A stretch of 36,961 bases of DNA from Coriobacteriia bacterium (lineage in GTDB: Bacteria > Actinomycetota > Coriobacteriia > WRKU01 > WQUG01), in assembly GCA_009781115.1 (NCBI GenBank), contig WQYT01000011.1, positions 1 through 36,961 on the forward strand, read 5' to 3'. Positions 30,965 through 36,961 of this stretch are shown piece by piece (within the stretch, counting starts at the first letter, position 1; every line of letters starts with the position of its first letter). The notes beneath the pieces were generated by a model. It had not been told where the DNA came from and ran no database searches. It saw only the letters and a list, made by a program, of their open reading frames with translations. A program made the position numbers and the translations under genes.

Positions 30965-31858
30965 TTACTGGTTCATGCTGCCGGTGCGGTAGAGAGTAGC
31001 TTCAGGCTCTACGGCGGCAAATCCCAGGTCCAGCAGGTGGGCGACGGCGCGCTGCCACAGTTCTGGCGAGTCCATCAGCAGGGCGCGGCCTTCCTCGTCA
31101 GCCTCGATGCGGGCCGCCTCGCCCGCCGCCGGCAGCGGCGGGGCCTCTGCCGCGCCCGCCGCCGGCGGCGGCGGCAGCTCGCCACCCGGCAGCACGCGCA
31201 CGCGCACCTGGCGCAGGCCCTGCTCGCGCAGGTACTGCTCCGCTGCATCGATGCGCGCCAGGCGCTGCGGCGTGATGCGCTCCCCGGTAGCGATCCGCGA
31301 CGCCAGACACGCCGCCGAGGGCTTATCCCAGGCCTTCAGCCCCAAGGCGTGGGCGCAGGCGCGGATGTCGTCTTTGCTGAAGCCGCATTCAATCAGCGGG
31401 CTTTTTACCCCCAGCTCGCGCACGGCGCGCAGGCCCGGGCGGAAGTCACCGGTGTCGTCAAGGTTGCTCCCATCAAACACCTGCGTGATCCCGCGGGCGC
31501 GCGCCACCTCGACAAACGTCGTCAGCAGCGCCCGCTTACACAGATAGCAGCGCTCGGGAGAGTTCGCGGCAAAGCCGGCGACCGCAAGCGGCGCCGTGTC
31601 GCAGATGACCAGCTCCACACCTTCCTGCTCGCAGAACTCCCGCGCGTCGTCCAGCTCGCGCGCCGGCGCCAGCAGCGAGGCCGAGGTCACTGCCAACGCG
31701 CCCGCGCCCAGCTCATCGTGGGCGATCTTAAGCAGATAGGTCGAGTCAACTCCGCCGGAAAACGCCACCAGGACGCTGCCCGCCTCGCGCATAAAGGCGC
31801 GCAGGCGCCGCTCTTTTTCTGTTTGCTGCGGGGTGAGGGTGATCACCATGATCATCAA
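30965..31858 (-). CDS. larE: LarE-type sulfur transferase for nickel-pincer cofactor
   Basis: A 297-residue PP-loop ATPase. LarE adenylates pyridinium dicarboxylate mononucleotide and inserts sulfur during synthesis of the nickel-pincer cofactor of lactate racemase. SGGVDS is at 34-39. Cys residues at 104 and 107 (PERCYLCK) and at 184 (KPSAACLASR) match the three Cys found in cluster-binding LarE proteins. A Pro/Ala/Gly/Glu-rich segment at about 214-245 interrupts the C-terminal part. The start could be TTG 31858, ATG 31855 or ATG 31849; none has a strong ribosome site. It follows dedA by 7 bases. larB and larC are not in the window. Confidence 0.9.
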   Translation of the reverse strand: MMIMVITLTPQQTEKERRLRAFMREAGSVLVAFSGGVDSTYLLKIAHDELGAGALAVTSASLLAPARELDDAREFCEQEGVELVICDTAPLAVAGFAANSPERCYLCKRALLTTFVEVARARGITQVFDGSNLDDTGDFRPGLRAVRELGVKSPLIECGFSKDDIRACAHALGLKAWDKPSAACLASRIATGERITPQRLARIDAAEQYLREQGLRQVRVRVLPGGELPPPPAAGAAEAPPLPAAGEAARIEADEEGRALLMDSPELWQRAVAHLLDLGFAAVEPEATLYRTGSMNQ

Positions 31859-31865
31859 GGCGGGT

Positions 31866-32561
31866 TTACGCCGGCTCGTCTGTCTCCGGCTGATCTGGGT
31901 CTTCCGGACCTCCAGCGCCGCGCCGCGCCTTCAGCCTGCTCTGCGCAAACTTCACCAGCATGGGCGCCACCGAAATAATAACGATGCCGACGATGACGAT
32001 CTCGAAGTTGTTCTTTACGATCGGGAAGTTGCCAAAGAAGAAGCCCAGGAACAAAAAGCCCCAGGACCAGAGCAGTCCGCCTAAGATATTGAAGCGCGCA
32101 AAGCGCCCATAGTGCATCTCGCCAATGCCGGCCACAAAAGGCGCAAAGGTGCGCACAAAGGGCACAAAGCGCGCAAGCAGGATCGTTTTGCCCCCGTGGC
32201 GCTCGAAGAAGGCCTCGGTCTCTGCAATATGTTTGCGATTGATGAGCTTGCCTTCAAAACGGGCCAGAATCTTCTCCCCAAACTTCTTGCCTATCTCGAA
32301 GTTGATCGCATCGCCGCCAATGGCCGCGATGGGGACAATAATCACCAGCACCCAGATGTCCATGCGGCCCGCGGTGGAATGCAGGGTGGCCGCCGCCAAC
32401 GCGCCTGCGGCAAAGATCAGCGAGTCGCCCGGCAAAAACGGCGTGACCACCAGCCCCGTCTCGCAAAACAGAATCAGGAACATGAGCGCGTAAACCCATA
32501 TCCCATACGAACCCATCATGGCCGCGAGGTGGGCGTCAATATGCAAAATAAAATCTATCAT
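31866..32561 (-). CDS. DedA family membrane protein
   Basis: A 231-residue integral membrane protein of the DedA (VTT/SNARE-associated) family. It has the N-terminal re-entrant segment ETGLVVTPFLPGDSLIFAAG and the core motif FFERHGGKTILLARFVPFVRTFAPFVAG, containing the FxRxxPxxRT/xxG pattern. Some members are known to flip undecaprenyl phosphate or phosphatidylethanolamine across the membrane; which applies here is not told by sequence. The tail is acidic and Pro-rich. It is upstream of, and probably co-transcribed with, larE, although their functions have no obvious link. Confidence 0.92.
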   Translation of the reverse strand: MIDFILHIDAHLAAMMGSYGIWVYALMFLILFCETGLVVTPFLPGDSLIFAAGALAAATLHSTAGRMDIWVLVIIVPIAAIGGDAINFEIGKKFGEKILARFEGKLINRKHIAETEAFFERHGGKTILLARFVPFVRTFAPFVAGIGEMHYGRFARFNILGGLLWSWGFLFLGFFFGNFPIVKNNFEIVIVGIVIISVAPMLVKFAQSRLKARRGAGGPEDPDQPETDEPA

Positions 32562-32671
32562 AAGTACCCAGTTTAACAGGAGCGGGCGACGAAAAACTCG
32601 CCAATACGCTATACTGTAAACTTACCGGAAGTTGATCGCCCCCTCCTGCAAGCTCTTTTTAGATTATACCT

Positions 32672-33868
32672 ATGCCCAATCAGCAAAGACATACTTTTTA
32701 TCAGGCCAAAAGCATCCCGACGTCGCGCGTCGCGCGTCGCACGCGCCATGTGGTGCGCAGCCCGGCCCGGCGACGCGATGACAAGCAGCCGGTAACCATC
32801 AATTCGCGCAATATCCGCCTCGGGCAAGGTACGGGGGACTTGCTTGCAGGCAGGCCTGACGACGCCGCCATCGGCGGAGACCCGCTGCTTATCGAGGCAA
32901 GCGGCCAGGGGCAGGGGTACAGGCAGGGGTACGGGCAAGGGTCGGGGCAGGCCCTTGAGCGTACGCTCTGCGACGACATGCTGCTGGATGTGAGGTCGCG
33001 CCAGGACCGTCGGCGCAAGCGTCAGAGGCGGCGGCGGCAGGCCGTCACGATCCTGGTGGCCCTCTGCCTGGCTGCAATTTTTGGCGCCGGGCTTTTCTGG
33101 ATGCGCTACTCCAACAACCAGGCAAACATACTCACGCGACTTCTGGCCTCACAACAACCGGCGGCGAACTCCGCTGCTCCTACGGTCGCCGCCTCTGCCA
33201 GCACAGAGACCACCGGCCTGCCGACCCCGGTGGTCGCAAGCTTTAAGGGGACGCCGCTTCACCTCTCCGTGCGCTTGCGTGACCTGACCGAGGTCGGGTT
33301 TCACCCCGCAAGCAACGCCTACGCCATGGTGCTTGACACCACCCTGACGCCCGCCGACGCAGGCGCCGTCCGGGCCGCCGGAACCACCGGACGCGATAAA
33401 GCGCAGCAGCCCGCGGGCGCGGTCCCCCTGATCGGCAGCTACATCCAGATGTGGCGCACCGACACGGGGAGCATCCCGGTGCGCACCTCCATCGATGAGG
33501 GCGCGCCGGCGGGATCGGTGACCTACGCCCCCATCACGGGCGCCATCACCGCCGTGCGCGAGTATAACTACGAGAACGGCTGCAAGGACTACGAAGTGCA
33601 CATGAGTTTCGAGGCGACCGCGCTTGCGCGCTACGAGGTGGTCATGATCCATGAGGAAAACGTCCAGGTCAAGGTTGGCGAGCGAGTCGTTGGCGGCGTC
33701 ACGCCCATCGCCCAGGTGCGCGACCTCACGCCGTTTCTGGTAAACCAGCTGGCGCAATACACGGGAGAGGCAGGCAACCACGCCCACGTCCAGATCAACG
33801 ACCTCCAAGCGCCCAGCTACAGCGAGCGCCAGAAGTATCGCGAGCAACACAACTACTACATAGACTAA
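32672..33868 (+). CDS. Membrane-anchored protein with degenerate M23 peptidase-like domain
   Basis: A 398-residue protein. Residues 1-122 are cytoplasmic, hydrophilic and rich in Arg and Gln, with a GQGQGYRQGYGQG repeat near 78-90. A membrane segment spans 124-144, then a Ser/Ala/Thr linker, and an extracellular domain at about 190-380. The end of that domain follows the lysostaphin-like (M23) pattern: APITGAITAVREYNYENGC, VVMIHEENVQVKVGERVVGG, then GNHAHVQI (His370 and His372). The usual zinc HxxxD motif is not seen, so it may be a non-catalytic wall-binding or regulatory homologue. No ribosome site precedes ATG 32672, and the true start is uncertain. It is divergent from dedA. Confidence 0.55.
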   Translation: MPNQQRHTFYQAKSIPTSRVARRTRHVVRSPARRRDDKQPVTINSRNIRLGQGTGDLLAGRPDDAAIGGDPLLIEASGQGQGYRQGYGQGSGQALERTLCDDMLLDVRSRQDRRRKRQRRRRQAVTILVALCLAAIFGAGLFWMRYSNNQANILTRLLASQQPAANSAAPTVAASASTETTGLPTPVVASFKGTPLHLSVRLRDLTEVGFHPASNAYAMVLDTTLTPADAGAVRAAGTTGRDKAQQPAGAVPLIGSYIQMWRTDTGSIPVRTSIDEGAPAGSVTYAPITGAITAVREYNYENGCKDYEVHMSFEATALARYEVVMIHEENVQVKVGERVVGGVTPIAQVRDLTPFLVNQLAQYTGEAGNHAHVQINDLQAPSYSERQKYREQHNYYID

Positions 33869-33913
33869 AAGCCAGAAAATTAAACGCCTGTCGGCCTTCA
33901 ATTCTTGAGAACC

Positions 33914-33957
33914 ACGCCCCTCCGGCACTCGTGCCAAACACCCCAGGGGCGTTTGTC
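33914..33957 (+). terminator. Terminator-like hairpin after the M23-like gene
   Basis: ACGCCCCT (33914-33921) pairs with AGGGGCGT (33945-33952). An inner hairpin GGCAC-TC-GTGCC lies at 33924-33935. Only a short T-rich tail (TTTGTC) follows, so termination strength is uncertain. Confidence 0.5.
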
Positions 33958-33998
33958 ACTGGCGCCAGCCGGTGAACGTTTTAGCTGGCATCCGCCCT

Positions 33999-34031
33999 GT
34001 AGGGCGCGACGACCCGGCGCGCCTTGCCCGG
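33999..34031. repeat. Third copy of the GTAGGGCGCGACGACC repeat
   Basis: It reads GTAGGGCGCGACGACC, then CGGCGCGCCTTGCCCGG, close to both copies near 9083-9246. Its occurrence 25 kb away, between unrelated genes, shows that this is a dispersed family. Confidence 0.7.
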
Positions 34032-34161
34032 AGCAGCAACGCGATATGCGTTAAGCCCTGCCCGGGCCGGCAATAGGGCACCTTGTTCTCCCTGCCACCC
34101 CGAACAGGCGATGCGTCGAGCATAGCCCTGTGGCATCCACGCAGAATAGCATTGAGCTTGT

Positions 34162-34446
34162 TCAAAACAACTCAGCGTGTGAGCCGGTGCGCATAAGATA
34201 CAAGTACAGCATGTCATTATCGGTTTGGTAGATGAGCAGCCAATCTGGCTGTATGTGGCACTCTCGGCAGCCCTTATATTTGCCACTTAATCCATGATCG
34301 CGACAGGACTCCTCCAGCGGTATGTTATCAGCAAGCTTATCAAGGACCTCTTTCAAAAGACCAACATCACGACCCTGCCGGACCATCCGCTTCAGGTCCT
34401 TTTTAAAGACTGATGACGGTTTGATCGTATAGTAAGTTTCTGCCAC
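34162..34446 (-). CDS. yafQ: YafQ-family type II toxin (mRNA interferase)
   Basis: A 94-residue RelE-superfamily toxin. It cleaves mRNA on the ribosome. FKKDLKRMVRQGRD near the start and CRDHGLSGKYKGCRECHIQPDWLLIY with TGSHAELF at the end are the YafQ signature. They keep the residues implicated in catalysis in E. coli YafQ: two His in the DH and CHI positions, the Asp-Trp pair, the His of GSH and the final Phe. Length is normal. It lies 6 bases after the antitoxin gene and is co-transcribed with it. Confidence 0.95.
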   Translation of the reverse strand: MAETYYTIKPSSVFKKDLKRMVRQGRDVGLLKEVLDKLADNIPLEESCRDHGLSGKYKGCRECHIQPDWLLIYQTDNDMLYLYLMRTGSHAELF

Positions 34447-34452
34447 CTTGGA

Positions 34453-34731
34453 TCAATCCTCTTCGGCAAGAATATCATCGATCATGCCCGCTACGTCGTG
34501 ATAACCTTTATACTTCTCAGGATGTTTGCGCATGTCTTCGACTTCGCGCAAAGCGCTCAGGGTTTCTGGATTTGGACGCAAGTCAAAAGGTAGTCCCCTC
34601 ACATTAAGCGATTGATGAAAAAACACATTCACCGCCTCAGCAAGAGTCATTCCATAGCCCGAATAGAGACTTTCAACCTGCGATTTTACTTCCGGATCAA
34701 GCCTGATCGTCATAGTAGTTGTTTTTGGCAT
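34453..34731 (-). CDS. dinJ: DinJ/RelB-family antitoxin
   Basis: A 92-residue antitoxin from the ATG at 34731, which follows TTGAGGTGACGGTG; a GTG three codons upstream (34740) is less well placed. The N-terminal ribbon-helix-helix is TTTMTIRLDPEVKSQVESLYSGYGMTLAEAVNVFFHQ. It is followed by VRGLPFDLRPNPETLSAL and an acidic C-terminus that would cover the YafQ active site. With YafQ it would repress the operon at the inverted repeat upstream. Confidence 0.94.
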   Translation of the reverse strand: MPKTTTMTIRLDPEVKSQVESLYSGYGMTLAEAVNVFFHQSLNVRGLPFDLRPNPETLSALREVEDMRKHPEKYKGYHDVAGMIDDILAEED

Positions 34732-34755
34732 CACCGTCACCTCAATTCATATAAC

Positions 34756-34779
34756 AATGTAACACTATTGAAGTACATT
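34756..34779 (-). promoter_or_regulatory. Operator-like inverted repeat before dinJ-yafQ
   Basis: AATGTA (34756-34761) and TACATT (34774-34779) form an inverted repeat with a 12-base centre. It lies in a region where, on the minus strand, TTTACA and TTACAT spaced by 17 bases could be the promoter. This is the expected place for autoregulation by the ribbon-helix-helix antitoxin. Confidence 0.5.
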
Positions 34780-34890
34780 TGTAAATATTCATTGTCAGTA
34801 AAACCCAGCAGAAAGAACGACAAAGAGAGCAAGTCTATCTGTCACCAAACCGAGTGAAAGCAAGGTAACGCACCCCATCATTCCCCTCCC

Positions 34891-35026
34891 TGTCATTGCG
34901 AGGAGCGGCAAAGCCGCGACGCAGCAATCCGTTTCCCCCTCGTCCGCCACAAGAAGCGCAGCGACGCGGTAATCCGTTTCTCCCTCCGTCATTGCGAGGA
35001 GCGGCAAAGCCGCGTCGCAGCAATCC
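34891..35026. repeat. Three tandem-like units of the ATTGCGAGGAGCGG dispersed repeat
   Basis: Unit 1 (34891-34930) and unit 3 (34987-35026) share GTCATTGCGAGGAGCGGCAA with AGCCGCG-CGCAGCAATCC; unit 2 (34941-34975) is degenerate (AGCGCAGCGACGCGGTAATCC). Repeats with this wording are widely spread in unrelated bacteria. Each unit can fold into a short hairpin. Confidence 0.8.
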
Positions 35027-35169
35027 AGTAATTTGCGAGCGTCAGCGAGCACCCACGTCGCGGCGCCCTCATAGCTCGAAAGCATAAAGCAGGGTCCCTC
35101 GCCACTCTGGAACAGCCCGGCCAAGACAACGAACACGAGCTGCTCCGGGGTAGCGAGGGACCCCCGCCT

Positions 35170-35200
35170 GGTGACAAATACCCCTGGGGTATTTGTCACC
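35170..35200. repeat. 31-base palindrome, TGACAAA...ACCCCTGGGGT family
   Basis: Two perfect 15-base arms around a central T (35185), with core ATACCCCTGGGGTAT and ends GGTGACAAA / TTTGTCACC. Same design as the palindrome at 11090-11126, including the single central T, but with one A/T pair fewer in the core. Confidence 0.85.
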
Positions 35201-35305
35201 GGGGTGGCCCTGCCCACGAAGGGGGAGATTGCGAGCAGAGCCACGAGCGTGAGTGAAACACTCAGTAGCAACTACTGGGTGATTCCGGCATTACCAGTGC
35301 CGAAG

Positions 35306-36961
35306 TTACTCGGTAATCTTCGAGGTATCAACTCCTGATATTTCACCAGGCGCACCAGGCGCATTTACGCTGGGAGCTCCACCAAAGTTACCTCTAAGGT
35401 GATAGTAGGCATTGGCTGCATTGGTGGTATTTTGCCAATTGGCCAAAGTACCTGTTGGAACTTTCAGTGAGGTCAGGTTGTTGTTATAGAACCGAGCAGC
35501 AGAATTGTTATAGGTAAAGTTTAGTGCGCTTATATCAAGAGAGCTCAGGCTTTGGTTATACACTTGCAGTCCTGTCAGTGCTGTGCAATCTGTAAGACCG
35601 GTAATTGAAGTTAGCGACCCATTGCCTAAGTTACCGAAGGTAGAGTCATCGACAAAAGCGTTCATAGTTGTCAGCCCAGTACAACCGGTGAGGTTCAGCG
35701 AAGTCAGGCTTTGATTGTAAAGTTGCAGCGTTTGCAGATTAGTAAGTCCTGCTACGTTAAGCGATCTCAAAGGACCGAAAGAGTCTGAGCCTGCTACGGT
35801 CCAATAAGCTCTTATTTCTTTGACCGAGGTTAATCCACTAGCCACTGCATCAAAGCTTGTTATGCCGGAATTATACATAATAAGAGATTCCAATTTATCA
35901 AGCCCATTAACATTTATACTCGTCAACTGGGGGCACTGATTTACTCTAACTTCTACTACGTCTTTATTTGCACTAAAGTTAACTGATTTCAAATTGCTAC
36001 TATTGGCAACATTAATTGCTTTCAGCTTGGTGTTTTGTGAAAGATCAAAGTTAGTTATCTTACTGTCAATAACAGAGAGATACTCAAGTTCTGTATTATG
36101 CGTTAAATCAATACTGGTATCATCAACACAACTTACATCAAGATCTTTCAAGCTTAAGTTGTTCTGTGGATTAAAAGAGCCTATCTGATAAAACATCGCT
36201 TGGAGAGTTTCCAAATTAGGAAATAGCTCTAAGCCATCAAGGGAGGTAATATTAGTGGCGGGATAGTAATTTGTCACGTTGCTAAGACCGACAACCCGTA
36301 AATTATTTAAATAGAGCGAGGTAACAGCCTCAAGCTCAGATTGGCTGAGCTTGCCGGTACCTGGATCAATAGCAGGTTGGTCGTAATTGGCATAGCTCGC
36401 TGTGGAAATATCCGAAACTATAGTATAGGGACTAGTTGCACCTTGTGGATTATATATTGCTGTCGCGATTCCATTCTGCAACACACTCAAAAGCCCCGGA
36501 TCCGGGAAGTTCAGCGCACTAAGCAGAGTATCCCCCGTAGCCGCATCCGCTGCCTTAGCAAAGCCATTAGCGTCCACCGTAGCAACCGTACCAGTCGGAA
36601 GCTGCCCATCCGGCGGATACTGATCAGTCATACGATCCCCAAGCGCCTCAAGAGAAGAAGCCTCACGGGCAAGCTGTTCGATAAGCGCTGGATCAGGACT
36701 ACCTTTAGCAATCTCAGCGTTAAGCGCATCCTGTGCAAGCTGTGCTGCCTGATAGACCTGCTTGGCATTGTTAAGCCCTAAAGCGGTAATGTCATCAGTA
36801 GGTACAGGGGTTGTACTGAGCGCTGTCTTTAGCGCTGCAATCTGTGCGTCGGTAAGTCCATCGCCTGTGACCTTTACTTCTTTTTCAGGAAGCGTGGGGC
36901 CTTTTTTGGGAGGCTTAAGGGCATCTTGTGAAATCCAGCCCTCTGCTTCAGGAGAGATAGT
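35306..36961 (-). CDS. Leucine-rich-repeat surface protein, N-terminus beyond the window
   Basis: The minus-strand frame is open to the window edge, giving at least 551 residues; the Met at 36631 is internal. The first 110 visible residues are a Pro/Lys-containing linker and Ala-rich helices (GDGLTDAQIAALKTALS, LIEQLAREASSLEAL). From about residue 185 there are irregular internalin-like leucine-rich repeats: LDGLELFPNLETLQ, NLSLKDLDVSCVDDTSIDL, NTELEYLSVIDSKITNFDLS, LESLIMYNSGITSF, LQTLQLYNQSLTSLNLTGC and GLQVYNQSLSSLDIS. Such proteins bind host or microbial partners. The gene ends after GEISGVDTSKITE without any wall anchor or further domain, and repeats lie just downstream, so the C-terminus may be truncated. 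Base use is notably AT-rich. Confidence 0.8.
   Translation of the reverse strand, partial: TISPEAEGWISQDALKPPKKGPTLPEKEVKVTGDGLTDAQIAALKTALSTTPVPTDDITALGLNNAKQVYQAAQLAQDALNAEIAKGSPDPALIEQLAREASSLEALGDRMTDQYPPDGQLPTGTVATVDANGFAKAADAATGDTLLSALNFPDPGLLSVLQNGIATAIYNPQGATSPYTIVSDISTASYANYDQPAIDPGTGKLSQSELEAVTSLYLNNLRVVGLSNVTNYYPATNITSLDGLELFPNLETLQAMFYQIGSFNPQNNLSLKDLDVSCVDDTSIDLTHNTELEYLSVIDSKITNFDLSQNTKLKAINVANSSNLKSVNFSANKDVVEVRVNQCPQLTSINVNGLDKLESLIMYNSGITSFDAVASGLTSVKEIRAYWTVAGSDSFGPLRSLNVAGLTNLQTLQLYNQSLTSLNLTGCTGLTTMNAFVDDSTFGNLGNGSLTSITGLTDCTALTGLQVYNQSLSSLDISALNFTYNNSAARFYNNNLTSLKVPTGTLANWQNTTNAANAYYHLRGNFGGAPSVNAPGAPGEISGVDTSKITE

Larger units (their letters stand above)
33869..34161. 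other. Repeat-bearing intergenic region
   Basis: No gene seen. Contains a terminator-like hairpin (33914-33952), a degenerate palindrome of the ACCCCTGGGGT family (33936-33954) and a copy of the GTAGGGCGCGACGACC repeat (33999-34031). A possible second, degraded copy with CACCCCGAACAGGCG lies near 34099-34113 in inverse orientation. Confidence 0.6.
34780..35305. other. Repeat-dense intergenic region
   Basis: I find no supported gene; a minus-strand open frame through here (about 34795-35271) is explained by the repeats it crosses. It holds three ATTGCGAGGAGCGG-type units (34891-35026), an inverted repeat GGGTCCCTCGC / GCGAGGGACCC (35092-35102 and 35153-35163), and a perfect palindrome (35170-35200). 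Confidence 0.75.

Noticed and set aside
34795-35271. Minus-strand 158-codon open frame
   Set aside because: Most of its length is dispersed repeats and a palindrome, and the peptide repeats (ALPLLAMT) follow from them.

Overview
The window looks like chromosome of a GC-rich Gram-positive bacterium, most likely Actinomycetota and probably class Coriobacteriia. This is inferred from gene content: Group A Streptococcus-type pilus genes with a class B sortase, ECF transporters, and Elp3 in an otherwise bacterial gene set. No rRNA or tRNA gene was seen, so the taxonomy is inference. Core genes are clearly GC-rich. Several accessory genes (the AAA/DUF4143 ATPase, the Schlafen-AlbA_2 protein, the Fic protein, the toxin-antitoxin pair and the leucine-rich-repeat protein) are visibly more AT-rich, which suggests transfer.

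Layout. (1) 1-5781: the 3' part of a cobalamin riboswitch, then five overlapping genes. They encode a surface alpha/alpha-barrel protein, a DUF4430 (transcobalamin beta-domain-like) protein, EcfT, a fused EcfA-EcfA' ATPase and an S component. I read this as a B12 capture-and-import system in which the two halves of a transcobalamin-like binder are made as separate surface proteins. (2) 5847-8896: a DMT transporter, an AAA/DUF4143 ATPase behind a clear promoter and operator-like inverted repeat, and a membrane GYF_2 protein. (3) 9252-11915: Elp3 on the minus strand, divergent from a Trm9-like methyltransferase; together they could make mcm5U34 in tRNA. (4) 12365-19269: a pilus operon with a large adhesin, a catalytically degenerate signal peptidase, an FctA-type pilin, sortase B and an LPKTG minor pilin. 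(5) 19324-21881: metNIQ methionine ABC importer (minus strand). (6) 21882-25287: accessory stretch with an AlbA_2 ATP-binding protein, a lipoprotein coupled to a 40-codon ORF, a decayed second copy of that locus, and short repeats. (7) 25288-27180: recQ. (8) 27223-29832: a YtrA-like GntR regulator with an ABC transporter. (9) 30002-33868: Fic protein, larE, dedA and a membrane-anchored M23-like protein. (10) 34162-34731: YafQ/DinJ toxin-antitoxin pair. (11) 35306-36961: 5'-truncated leucine-rich-repeat surface protein.

The window is also rich in short dispersed palindromes of several families. Two of them sit in frame inside neighbouring genes of the B12 operon: a perfect 55-bp inverted repeat within ecfT, and an ATTCTGCG...CGCAGAAT element forming the linker of the fused EcfA. 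The strongest points for follow-up are the split transcobalamin-like B12 system, the Elp3/Trm9-like pair, the in-frame palindromes, the degenerate pilus signal peptidase and the duplicated small-ORF/lipoprotein locus.
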